From Bretschneidera sinensis (lineage: Eukaryota > Streptophyta > Magnoliopsida > Brassicales > Akaniaceae), in assembly GCA_023935145.1 (NCBI GenBank), contig CM043698.1, positions 145,972,125 through 146,036,124 of the forward strand: a stretch of DNA of 64,000 nucleotides. Direction: 5' to 3'. Positions within the stretch are counted from its first letter, which is position 1. Each line of letters starts with the position of its first letter. Under the pieces are notes generated by a model that had not been told where the DNA came from, searched no databases, and was given only the letters and a program-made list of their open reading frames with translations. Positions 20,840 through 32,104 of the stretch are shown here, piece after piece. The translations under genes and the position numbers were made by a program.

Positions 20840-22280
20840 TTGTTTTCTAGGGATTCCTGTCTAATTTCCTGTCTAATTTTCTGTCGATCAATATCCTTGA
20901 TATGCACTACAAAGCAAACTGGCTGCAGAAGCTGCATTTAGTAATATTTGGTGAAACTGAAGTAGAAAAAGAGTTGCAATGGCAGTCTGAAATTAGGATG
21001 ATAATCAATTTTTCATGCATCCAAATAAGAATAACATGTCTATTAGGAAAGAAATAAAGATAGAAAAATAAAAGTCATCTTGATTAGATAGGGATTAATC
21101 ATATGGAAATGTTTCTTCAATGATGCTTCTTGCATTATGACCTTTTCCTTATCTCTATTCATGCAGGAAGAAATGGCCACATGGGAGCCCTGGTTTCACA
21201 AAAGTAGAGGCTGGAAAAGGGGAATCTACCAACTAATTCCAAGTTCTGATCTAGTTAACATGTCACTAAATAGCACCTTATCGTGCATCAGAATTCATGT
21301 TTGACTAGCAAGATACCCTGGCTTCATTTCGGGCTTCAATGGAAAAAAACTTGTTTATATTATTGGTTGTGTTTAGAAAATTTAATAATTGAAGGAATAT
21401 TTTATGCAAATATTGGAGTTATATTATAGATCTGTATTGAGATTGGCACATTGGTTATTGTCCCTAGTCATCGGTGCCTTGAAGTCTTGGAGGCTGAAGT
21501 CGAATTCTCAGTCTAGTTCCCTTATGAATAAGAGAGTTATTGTCACTTGAGTAGGGCATTAAGAGTAGAGTTGTTGATCCCTAGTGCTTTTCCAGCAAAG
21601 TTTTTCTTGTTTCTTTGCTGCACCAATAGAAGTATTACTCAGCAATTTTGGTTTCAGCCAGTTTTAGGTCAGCATTCTTCTTCTGGTATTTCTCTTTGTT
21701 TTTCTACCATAAAAATTACAAAAGCAACAATGATTATCACATTTCATGTTTATATATTGAGGAACTTTGATTATATGAGTATGTTTTTTTTGTAATTTTC
21801 TTTCTCCTTGAGCAGTTGTAGGGTTTCTTGTCTTTAAAGATTAATCAGTTCCTCTTCTTCCTTTATCAGGTTCCTTGCCTCTTCATCCTTCTTTTACTTG
21901 TAAACCTCCATTTCCTGCAAGTATTTCTCCTTGTTCTTCTTTGCCATCTGCAAGTTAGTAGCAAAGGACAGACATGGTGTTCTATCAAAGTTGATGATCA
22001 TGTTGCAGTGATAATTAATATGTATCACTTTTCGTCTTTGAGGTTTAATCATTTTTCAATTTCATTCTTAAATATTCAATTTAATCAATGTCCCTTTTAA
22101 AATTTTAAAATCGTTTTAATTTCCTATTGTTATATTTTTGTCAATAACTTAACAGAGTTGTCATATTAACTATCCAAATGGTTAAGATAGATACTAACTA
22201 TGCTTAATTAGGGTTTTAAGAAGAAGAAAATCATTTAAACGCTCATGATTTAAATTAAAACCATAAATCATATGTTTTGT
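20840..22280. other. Non-coding stretch downstream of the NLR gene
   Basis: No gene recognised. The first part may be NLR 3' untranslated region. The rest is AT-rich with short unrelated ORFs. Confidence 0.5.
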
Positions 22281-22284
22281 TTTG

Positions 22285-22547
22285 CCCTTCAGTCCGAAGT
22301 ATAAGGCATATTATGTATTCTTTTAGCTTCATAAAACATTTGTCCCATTTGATTCTAAGCTTACGCTACCAAATTAAACAACTGTTATTTTTAACATAAT
22401 TATACATAAAATAATTATATATTTAATTTTCTTTCAATGTAGGATGATTTAATATTATTGTAAAACAACAAATGGTTTTGTAAACGGTCTCGAAGGTTAA
22501 GAATGATACGTGCATTACACGCACGGAGTACCATGTGTCCCACTAGC
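22285..22547 (-). repeat. Left arm of imperfect long inverted repeat around the WEB1-like fragment
   Basis: Read on the plus strand it aligns with the reverse complement of about 23528-23800. Shared blocks are CCCTTC.GTC, ATAAAACATTT, AAATTAAACAA, TCAATGTA.GAT, TTGTAAAACAACAAA, GTGCATTACA and TACCAT.TGTCCCAC. The order is kept throughout. Confidence 0.7.
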
Positions 22548-22803
22548 ACTCGCGATTGGCGGTTAGGATAATCATCAAATCAAATAGTGAAAATCAAATT
22601 TTTTTTTTTTTACAATCAAAATCAGATTTCATCATTGGTTTACTAAACCCTGAAACTCCACGTTTAAAGCAAGAACCAGCAAAACAATAAAAGTAAGGAT
22701 ACCTATCCGAATTAAATTGAAAATTGAGTTGGTTTATTTTATTTGTTAAAATTATGAAGTTGATAACTAAATTAGGATAATTATGCAAAAATTACTAGCC
22801 TTA

Positions 22804-23497
22804 TTAAATTGAAAATTGAGTTGGACAAAAACATAAAAATCCGTGGGAACAATGGCCTCTTCTTTTTCTTTGCAACCTTTGTCTCAGGGGAGGAAATAGT
22901 ATCACTGTTGCTGACATGCACATATGCCGTGGGGCTTGACGTGTATTCGACAGCAGCATCTGGTGCCCGGTCAAAGTTCTTTGATTCTTTCTTCTCCTCA
23001 AAACTTTGCCTCGGGCTTTTCACAGGGTTCACTCCTTGACCAGACTCACCAGCCTTTCGTCGCTGCTCGTGTTCAGCCCTCCACTTTCTCAACTCCTGTT
23101 CTACACCCAACTTTCCTTCCTTGGCCTTCTCATCCTTTTCCACTGCAATTTTTAGTGCTTCCTTTCTCGCAGCCATCTCCCGATTCACTTCCTCCAACTT
23201 TTCCAAACTTCTTGACTCAGACTCCTTAGCTACCTCAATTTGAGAAATGGCAGCTGCCACCCTCATGTTGGCCTGCTCCTCTGCCTCATGGGCGCGCTTG
23301 CTAAGCTCATAGTACTCCTCTAAAGAAAGTGTTACACTTGTAGGTGACTCCGCATCATTGGTGCTTTGAGCAGATTCACTCTCATGCAATGCTTTAATAG
23401 CAGCTATAGCCAAATTTTCTGAAGCCTTGGCAGCCTCTATCTCCTTCTGAGCCGCAAGTAATCTACTCTCTATAGTACTCGCGCATCTAAGGCACAC
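22804..23497 (-). pseudogene. WEB1-like (weak chloroplast movement under blue light) C-terminal gene fragment
   Basis: The reverse-strand ORF matches the C-terminal third of WEB1/WEL coiled-coil proteins, which act in the cytoplasm in light-dependent chloroplast movement. Key stretches are [40 protein letters not shown] and the near-terminal [16 protein letters not shown]. The sequence is highly charged and heptad-like. It lacks the N-terminal two thirds: similarity starts abruptly at about [14 protein letters not shown], with no start codon of its own. The last few residues are replaced by unrelated sequence. It sits between imperfect inverted repeats of about 260 bp, so it is better read as a captured fragment than a gene. 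The frame is still open over about 220 codons, suggesting recent capture or lingering selection. Confidence 0.8.
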
Positions 23498-23527
23498 ACC
23501 GTTTTAACTGTTGGTTGAAATCATACG

Positions 23528-23800
23528 TGGGACATATGGTAGTCATGCTTGTAATGCACACGTCTATCATGACCAACACTTGCGGTTGACGTTAACAAAG
23601 TCTTTTGTTGTTTTACAACAATATTTGAATTATCTTACATTGAAAAAAATTTAAACATATAATACTTTTATATATTATTCTAAAAGTAATAATTGTTTAA
23701 TTTAATAAGTTAAGTTTAGAACCAAGTAGAATAAATGTTTTATAGACCATATCTTACACTCCAAGACCGAAGGGCACCCCCAGCCTCCATCAGTGGGTAG
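23528..23800 (+). repeat. Right arm of imperfect long inverted repeat; third copy of a repeat in the dispersed unit
   Basis: Inverted relative to 22285-22547, and direct relative to about 10620-10870 and 37045-37275. The last two share TTTGTTGTTT.ACAACAATAT, the AAGGGCAC.CCCA.CCTCCA block and GTGGGTAG. Confidence 0.7.
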
Positions 23801-24229
23801 CATTATCATCTTTAAACAAGTGATTTCAATATGCCACAAAGGCCCTTTTAATTTTAAAGGAATTCAAAATAAAATTGACTTATGATGAATTAGGGTTTCA
23901 TTTTGAATATGATTTGTGGTTTTAATTTAGAAATGAGTGAGTTACATCTCTGTTGATGTTTGTTGTAGAGATGATTTTGAATCGGTTTGAGTTTGATTGA
24001 TTTAAAAATTTAACTCAACTCAATTATATTGGGTTAAAAAAAATCTCAACCCATCAACCTCAATACAACCCAATTCAATCCAATTAATTCTGTTTGGATC
24101 GGTTTGGTTAGCCAGTTTATTTTTTTATTTAAAAAATGATTTAAACATATTATGTTAAAAAATATTCTATTAAAATAATATATTATACAATAAATCTAAA
24201 ATCAATTCTACACAAGAATTCGTTAAGTC

Positions 24230-25060
24230 TTATAAAATTTGATATTGAAATATATAAAATTCGAATATAATGAGAAGATAAAAAAAGGTAATAGATACAT
24301 AAAACTAATAGATAAGAAATGTAGAATTTTTTAGATGAAATAAGACATACAGAATATTGAAAATTTTAATATATTGAGTATATAAAATTTTAATGTAATG
24401 AGGAGATGAAAAAACTAAAAGATAAATAAAAACACTTTAAAAAATAAATAATGAGTAATTGAAAAGTTATTAGATAAAATGAATATAATATATTGACGAG
24501 AAAGAGAACATGATTTTTAAGATGAAATAATATAAGTTTAAATATTGAAATATACAAATTTTGTGTATAATGAAGATATAAAAAAGCTAATATATAATGA
24601 TAAAAATATAAGATTTTTAAGATGAAGTATGATATATATGTTGATATATATGAATTTTGAATAAAATGAGTAGATATAAATAAAAATACATAATTTTTAA
24701 TATGAAATAAGATGGACTGAATATTGTAATATACAAAATTTTAATATAATGAATAGATACAAAATTTAAATATATTGAAAAAGAATACTCTGATAAAAAT
24801 TTGATTATAAAGTAAATGAAAAACTATTAGATAAAAAATGTTCTGAATGTAATGAGAAAAAACTAATAGTTATAGATAAATCCAATAAAAATGCAAAATT
24901 TTTAATATGAAATAAATTAAGTTTAAATATTAAAATATACAAAATTTAAATATAATGGAAAGATAAAAAAGAGCTAATAGATATTGATATTTAAGAAAAA
25001 GTAAGATAAGTTAAATGTTGAAGTATATTAAATTAAAATATAATGAGGAGATAAAAATGT
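24230..25060 (+). repeat. AT-rich degenerate tandem repeat, about eight units
   Basis: A phrase like ATAATGAGGAGATAAAAAA recurs near 24260, 24403, 24569, 24664, 24749, 24850, 24955 and 25041. Each is accompanied by AATATTGAAATATA and TTTTTAAGATGAAATAAGAT variants. Spacing is about 85-165 bp. No coding capacity. Confidence 0.7.
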
Positions 25061-25301
25061 TAAGAATGATTTTGACTGTTTATGTTAAATGAATTATGGT
25101 ATAAAATTATTTTCTGACGATTTATGCACATTTAATTTATCAACTATAATTGATAATGTTGATTAAATTTTTTAAAATTTAAGATTTATATTCATTTTGA
25201 AATTATATTTATTTAATAATGTTAAATTACTTAAAATTTATCTTTTAAATAATGATTTAAACAATTTTTAAAATTTTTAAAAATAATAATAAAATAAAAC
25301 C

Positions 25302-25331
25302 ATCCATGCATTGCACGGATCACAAGTTAAT
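25302..25331 (+). mobile_element. Possible degenerate Helitron 3' end
   Basis: ATCCATGCATTGCACGGAT forms a short hairpin with one mismatch, followed by CACAAGTTAAT. Plant Helitrons often end in a hairpin of the CCGTGCATTGCACGG type followed by CTAG and a host T. Here the end would be TTAA-T, two transitions away. The AT-rich repeats before it would then belong to the element. No 5' TC end was located. Confidence 0.4.
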
Positions 25332-25790
25332 AAAAAAATGTTGTCACAAGTTAGATTATACCTATGGTAAAATTCTTACATTTAATCGTATTAGTTAAAT
25401 AAAAAACATTTTACTAACAAAAATATAAAAGAAAAAAATTAAGTCCAATACCTAGTACCAGTACTGCACATCATCAAAATTTCAAGCACCTCACTCTTTT
25501 TCTCTTACAAAGAGTTTTTGGTTTGTTTGGATTAAAATTTTATTGATAATTTTAAAAAAGAAATTTACTAATGATATTATTTTTTTATAAATCTGGCGAT
25601 ATATTAATATTATATGCGAAGTTTTTAAAAATCTACAATAAAATATTATATGACGAATGTTTTGAAAGCAAACCAAATTTTTGTGGACAAACACACTTAA
25701 ATGTAGCACAACACACCCAAAATTCCATAACCGAGTGTGCCACCAGGCCTACCACCGACAGTAATAAAATCATCAATTGACACGAACCCA

Positions 25791-27880
25791 ATGTCAATTT
25801 GTTCCTTCCCCTTCTCCTTCTTCCACGAAGTCATGGATTTTGCACGGTATTGTGGCTGGAACAGCACGTGCACTGGCAATAGGTGCTCGTGCCTATCTGG
25901 GTCGATCTAGTAAATTACAGAGCCGGGTCGTGGGCATCATACCGGCCCGGTTCGCTTCATCTCGGTTCCAGAGCAAGCCCTTGGTCCACATCCTCGGCAA
26001 ACCCATGATCCAGGTACCCTTTTGCCTCATTTTCATTTATCTTATTTCATATGTTCATATATATTTGCCTATGTTATTCGTTGATGATTTAGTGTTAGAT
26101 CTTATATGGATTTTTGTTTATTTGAAGTAAGTGACAGTCATCGTATGGATTAACCATTGTGACATTGTTGACAATTGATTTGAAGTTGTGATGATGTTTC
26201 CCCCCTCTTTTGTTATATTGATTAAAGCATTAAAGATTAAATTATTTTGTGGGTAAAAGAAAGGGCTTTAGCTAGGAAATAATACATAGTTTTTCTTTGA
26301 TTTGATTTTTTAGTTTTGTTTATTTGATTTAAGGTAAAGAGGTTGCCTATGAGTGGAATAACAATAGGTTGCACTGGTGATGGCTTGACTTAATCAAACT
26401 GATTTCAAGTTACTATTAATTGTTCCTTATTATGACTTTGCATATTTTGGGAAAAATGTACAATCGAAGTAATAGTTTAACTCTGAATGTGTCCTAAGAG
26501 AAACTTTTAAGAGGAAAGGAGATGTTGGTAATGTAAAAACCCCTAGTTGTCTGGTTGTCTTATGTTTGGAGATGCTATGATAGTATTCCCAAGAACAGAA
26601 TGAAATACTTTTTTTTGGATAAGTAAGAACATAACGAAAGACTTCTGCTTTTGTTTTTGAAGACGAGCTTTGGTTACTCCTTTGAGTCATTGTGAACTTG
26701 TGTGGAGTGTTCAGTATGTGAGAGAACCTCAAAGTAACTGAAATCATTTTTGTGGTCAAGAATCCCATTTTAGTGAAAGCATAAACATTTGGTGATATAA
26801 GGATAACGATGAATAGCATAGTTAAAAAACTACTTTCTTCTTCGTGTTTCTATGAACTTTTTAAGAAAGCTTCTGGTCGTAAATTACTAGGCTATTTGTG
26901 GTGCTAATTGCACTCGGATTGGTTATGCATATTTCTAATTTTTTTTATTCTAAAATTTATTTTTCCTTTAGCTTTTTGTCTTCGGAATGAAATGTTGAAT
27001 TGGATTTATGGTATGAATTTCTGCAACTCAAGGGTATCAAAAGTGTGGGACTTGGATTATGGGCTAAATATACAATTTTTTTACAATTTCATGCTTTGTT
27101 GAAAAAGACGAGGGAATTAGAATGAAATGGGGAAAGAATATTTTTTAAGCAACTCCATGTCCTTTTGGCACAAGAGAGGAAATTTCAGCTTTAAGTAGTA
27201 ATGTTGACAGCAAATGCAAAAGTTGGAATTAGGATTACAGAGTCAGAATAGGTTGAAAATAAATTTTTTGGAAATTTTTTGCCCTTTTTCTAAGGATTAG
27301 AATTTTTTATTGAGACTAATGTGTTACAACAGAGTGCTTTTTGAAATATCATCCATATAAAGGTGAGAAGAAAAATGTGAAGAAAGAAGAGGGTCAGAAA
27401 GACTTTATTAAGATGTACTTATTTGTCAAAAAATAAATAGCTGGGACTTTCTTAGGAAGTTTAATTTGAGAGAGAGAGAGAGAGAAAGAGATTAATTTGA
27501 GTGGACTGCTTGCCAAGTGTGCTTTCAGATTTGTTATTAATTATGACTAGTCCTTTAATACGATGAGTGTATAGCTATCTGATAGCTACTATCTGCTCAT
27601 TGTCTTCATAAGGAAGTTGCAAACAGAGTGTAATTCAATCATTGCATCTGCTTCACCTGTTTCTGAGAACTGATTGAAGGAGGGGTGGGGGGCAACTTAA
27701 AGTTCTTTTGAGGTTGTTCTTCTATTCATTTTCAGTTTGTTAAGTATTTATGTCCTTATCTCAGATGGTAGTCAATAACTTCATCTGAGGGGTTACTTTA
27801 TTGTAATCTCATTTGTTTGCTTTATCTTAAACAGAGAACTTGGGAAAGGTCCAAACTGGCTACTACACTTGATCACGCTG
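25791..27880 (+). pseudogene. KDSB-like (CMP-KDO synthetase) gene fragment, exons 1-2 only
   Basis: Exon 1 (25791-26013) encodes a hydrophobic anchor (GIVAGTARALAIGARAYLG) and the start of the nucleotidyltransferase fold, VVGIIPARFASSRF then PLVHILGKPMIQ, with a GT donor. Exon 2 (27835-27880), after a good AG acceptor, reads RTWERSKLATTLDHA. Together they match the first two exons of plant 3-deoxy-manno-octulosonate cytidylyltransferase, which activates KDO for the pectin rhamnogalacturonan II. The start is broken: the ATG at 25791 (MSICS) is in a different frame from the rest of exon 1. No later exon (IVVATDDE.. onward) was found in the window. It is a remnant of a gene whose 3' two thirds have been lost or moved. 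Confidence 0.85.
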
Positions 27881-29728
27881 GTAAAGTATTTATGAAACTT
27901 TTCTTTGGAATTGGAATGAAAATTCTACTTTCCATGAGTTGGATTTGGTTATACTGCAGCTATATATTGAGCCTTTAGAATTTAATGCGGTGATGACCAC
28001 CAAAAAGTTTATTTTGGTTCCATCTTACTTCCATCATCTCTTAGTAGTATTTTTCACCTATTGGTGGATGGCATAGAAATTTGCTTAGAAAAGCTGCAGT
28101 CTCCGTCCAAGTGGAGACCTGTCGAAGGGATTCTCTCTCAATCTCTGCAAGCTCTCCATGTAATTTTGTGTTTGTGACCTGACGAGAGAGACAAAAGAGA
28201 GAGAAAGTCTACAATTTTTGACTTAATTTGTTTAAACTGGGTTCGGTAAATAATGAAATTTCACGCGCCAGTTAAGTATGGCTTTATGGTACATCCAATC
28301 AAATGCGTACACGTATGTGTTGGGCCTGCAAAAATGTGATAGGAAGTGTATTTCACGTTGATATAGAGTCGAGGTATTCTAAGTGTTTTATGTGATACTG
28401 ACACGAGGAAAGCGTGGAAATGGTTTGAAAATCACAATTCTTCTTATTGACTTCTCCTATTGTTTTGATAACCAATAACATCTCGCCACGTCATTTTCCG
28501 ACGTGTCACTATTTATTAGTCTGAAGAAAATTTAGTCCAATTATTCATAAGTAAATTATTTTTCTGGAAAAAGAATTATCTATGCCTATTTAATCATCAA
28601 TTTTCAATAAGCATCAATTTATCCTTAACTTTCCATTACAGTTTAATTGGACTTTTTGTTTATATCCGTCCTTTAAAATTAATACAAGATACTGAGAATT
28701 GACGGTAGATAACGCATAGATATGGGCAAAATGTTCAATTCAACGGAAACAAGACGTTCAAAAGTAAATTGATATTCATTGAAAATTGATGTTTAAATAG
28801 ACACAACAGTAAAACTTCGAAGCAAATTTATTTTCACTCTTATTTTACCATTTTGGGGAATTACTCAAGTAAACTTTTTATTTACTTGCAGTATCATTAT
28901 TTATTTATTTTATCTTTATAATTAAATTGTTTATTCAATATAATTTAAAACATAAACGAATAGAAGATCGACTCGTCATATTTCGGACCATATTATTGAA
29001 TTCTCGAACCATGATCAAGTTTGTTACATTTTGTGGGATTTCGGTATATGTGGACTTATATTAAGATTAAATTTTCAGATATTTATCAAAAACATGCAGT
29101 GATTACATAATCATTTTTTTCAAAATTATTTTGCCTATAAAGTAGGATTCACAAAAAATAAGGTTAGGGTAAATGAACAGAGTTGCGCATCTATTAGTTT
29201 TCAAAAAGATAAAAAGTTGAAGATTATTTGATTTGTATTATTCATAATTTTATTTGGAATTGTGTGGTAAGCATGTGGTCTTGGATTCGATTTTTCTTAG
29301 AATCAGGCTCGTGATTTAAATAGGCGATTGCGTCAGCTATTTGTATTATTCGTTTTATATATATATATATATATACTAATTGCTTTTTAACAATGTTCCC
29401 AATAACATCTTAGACACTTTGGCTTATTTGCTACAATTTTATTAAACGTAGCTAGCTTTTATTAAGTGAAAGGATAATTTTTTTGAGCTCAGCCTAATGT
29501 AGAATGGGACTGGAAGGTGGACAGGGGAGGTGGTTGTTGAATAGGGGTGAATTCAATCTACATATATGAGATTTTGCTAAAGAGAATAAAGGATTTTGTT
29601 GCACACTGGGTTTTTGTCCAGCCACTGTCTAATACCCATTTAAAATCTCCACAATATTGTGAGCCGCCTTCTTTGAAGCATTAGAGAAAAATAAGCTAAC
29701 ATGCCCAAAAAAATGTGAAACTTTAGGA
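27881..29728. other. Non-coding stretch after the KDSB-like fragment
   Basis: Where later KDSB exons would be expected, nothing matching was seen. It is AT-rich, with an AT microsatellite at 29356-29376. Confidence 0.55.
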
Positions 29729-30086
29729 CCAAGCCAGTGCCTATGAGTCACTGGTTTATTCTTTAACAGACACACATTTAGAGCCTTGAGTTCCTCCCAT
29801 TGCTTGGTAGCTTACGGTTTTATGTTCTATTTGACTCCTCGATGTGGTTCTTTTTACCTTTCCCTCATGGTACTATTTAGTCTTCAAAGTGGTTCTTGTT
29901 GATTCACACGAGATTCCACGTGTCTTATGCTACTTGGGTTAGAGCGTAAGCTAATGATACTTTCGGTTACTGGACTCTTGTCATCTAGGGTACATCACTC
30001 AAACGCTTCACCTAGAAGGACGACACTTTTATTGCTCTCCCACAACCCCGTTTTCATATTTTAGATTGCTCTCATTTCGCTCGCCA
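29729..30086 (-). pseudogene. Nuclear copy of a plastid 23S rRNA segment (NUPT)
   Basis: The plus strand follows the reverse complement of plastid 23S rRNA from its 5' third: CAGTGCCTATGAGTC, AGCTTACGGTTTTATGTTC, CACCTTTCCCTCA-type (ACCTTTCCCTCATGGTACTA), GATTCCACGTG, TAGAGCGTAAGCTAATGAT, CTACTGGACTCTTGTCATCT, TTGCTCTCCCACAACCCCG and CATTTCGCTCGCC. Against the plastid sequence as I remember it, most differences are C-to-T or G-to-A. About 25 bp are missing after GGTACTA. This is a pseudogene, not a working rRNA. Confidence 0.88.
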
Positions 30087-30332
30087 CCCTTACAAATGGA
30101 TAAATCATGAATATTTTCCTTCCTTTTGATTCTTTTCAATAAAACTAAAAAACCTTTAATGAGGAGAACGAAAAAGTTACCAAACAAAAAATCTCTTTGA
30201 CAGAGACTTTGACGAGGAACACTAGAATTTCTTTTTTCACCATTAATAAGTGCAAATTAAGTGGTTGATGTGACACAAGTCATAATTAAATTTACTCATT
30301 GTTATAAAAACCTAATTTCTGCATTATTTTCA

Positions 30333-31770
30333 TTATTTTTCTAACAAATGATTTTTCAATAGGATCATAGGACTTTGTCCACCATGCTGTTTGTTTTTAA
30401 AAAAATGGATAAATTCAAATGTAATAAAGCACATTGTTAGAGGTAAGTCTACCAAGCACAAATGCGATTCACCCATACAATGACAAGCAAGAAAACCTTT
30501 CATCCAACTAGCTAATATTTTAAAAACAATTTTGTAAATTACATTGCACAAGCTGATAGTATGATATTCAGTAATGGACTTGAAACTTTTAGTTTTAAGG
30601 ATTAACAAAATATTAGTGTGAGATTGAAAGAAAGATTTAACAATTAAAAACTACATCATTCTAAACAATGAGCCAAAATGATAGATAAAATAAAGCATGC
30701 ATATCATTTGGTCCAAGAATTTTTGAAGAGAGCATCAGCAGCTCCAAATTCATCCCCTAAGTCACCACTCCAATCACATGGTCCAAAACAAAATCAATTT
30801 TACGAGATCCTTCCGAAGAAAACAAACTTGTAAAATAATGTAAAATTTTATTCTCCAATTCATCTTCCTCAATCACCCACTTTTCTATCGTATTCTGAAA
30901 TCCAATAATAGAATTCCTCATTTTCCTCTCTAAAGCTTTTGTAATGAAAGAAAGAAGTATTACGATCCCCTTTTAACCACAAAGTGCGAGACCGTTGTTT
31001 CCACGTAACCTCAACCTTCTTAAGCAAACCATTAATCTCTCTTTCCACTTGCTTCACCTTATCTTTATTCCGCTCTAAACCACAATTGGAACACAACCTC
31101 TCTAGACACTAATGTAACCTTCTCGATTGACTTCGCGCATGACCAAAGTAGTGTTTATTCCATTGAGCTAAATTATCCCAACACTGCTTGATTTTTGAGA
31201 CAATATCTCTCTTCCCATGTGACTTGTTCTCCAAGATCTCACAATCTCAGACTTGCATCGATCATCAGGCAATCACATAGCTTCAAACTGAAACTGCTTA
31301 GAAAAGAATCGTCTTCTAACTGTAGACCGAGTCAATTCAAGAACAATAACAACATGATCCGAATTAATCAAAATATTATGATGGACCATGCAATTCTAAA
31401 TCGAGAAAACTAACTGGATGTCGCGACCACCCTATCTAAGTCTCTCTTCAACAAAATCATTCTCATCCCTCCCATTCATGCAAGTGGTAATGGATACCCA
31501 ACATAATCTAGATATCTCAACCCACAACCATCAAACATTTCTCGAAACTCTCTCATTTGATGTACGACTGTAAAACCGATAAACCTTCATGTATTCACTA
31601 CTAGGATCGCTATAATTAATAATGATATTAACGTGAAAGTGAGAAAAAGTGTGGATCGAAACATCAAAACCCCCTTGTCCAAAAAAGGGCTTGACCACCC
31701 CTTCCACAAGTACCTCTAACTCCAAGACAATATTAATGCATGAATCTCAATCTAAGTTTTACCTTCTTTA
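30333..31770 (-). mobile_element. LINE (L1-type) remnant, reverse strand
   Basis: Reading right to left: an endonuclease-like region at about 31531-31740 (VYRFYSRTSNE, resembling the TGFYG..E..R stretch), a linker with WKQRSRTLWLKGDRNTSFFH at about 30869-31096 typical of plant LINE ORF2, and the start of the reverse transcriptase at 30333-30608 (ISLCNVIYKIVFKILASWMK). The rest of the reverse transcriptase is missing. It is broken by many stops. Confidence 0.8.
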
Positions 31771-31799
31771 GACTATTCAAATCAAAACTTACTTCCACA

Positions 31800-32096
31800 C
31801 ACACAGGTGGTGGCTAAGTGATTTGACGCATCACCTTGCAAGTTCAAAGTTGTGGGTACTTTATCCAAAAAAAATGTAATTTTGCCGAAAATTGCATCAA
31901 AAGTAAAAATTAAAAAATTGCTGTTTGATTTGGCAGATTTAACTATTTTAGTACTTTTATCAAGCGGTTTCATCTTGGCTCGCCGGACACACGATAATTG
32001 CTGAAGCCATCGTGGCAACGAGTCATTAGTTGACGTGTCAGCACTGTAGAATATTCACTTGAGAGGTTCCAGCCTAATCGTTCTCCTGACTTCTCA
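31800..32096. other. Intergenic stretch, no gene
   Basis: Contains a tRNA-promoter-like pair of boxes near 31808-31850 (GTGGCTAAGTGATT and AAGTTCAAAGT) that might mark a short SINE piece. The support is weak. Confidence 0.3.
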
Positions 32097-32104
32097 ATCT
32101 CATC

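Noticed and set aside
21440..21510. Second SINE-like pair of boxes (TGGCACATTGGTTA and GTCGAATTCT)
   Set aside because: Box B is poor and no element borders were seen.
25791..27880. Intact KDSB gene
   Set aside because: The start codon is out of frame with the rest of exon 1, and all exons after the second are missing.
29729..30086. A functional rRNA gene
   Set aside because: Only a segment, with an internal deletion and many transitions.
31803..31860. tRNA-derived SINE
   Set aside because: Box A and B-like words are present but weak; no clear 3' end or target duplication.
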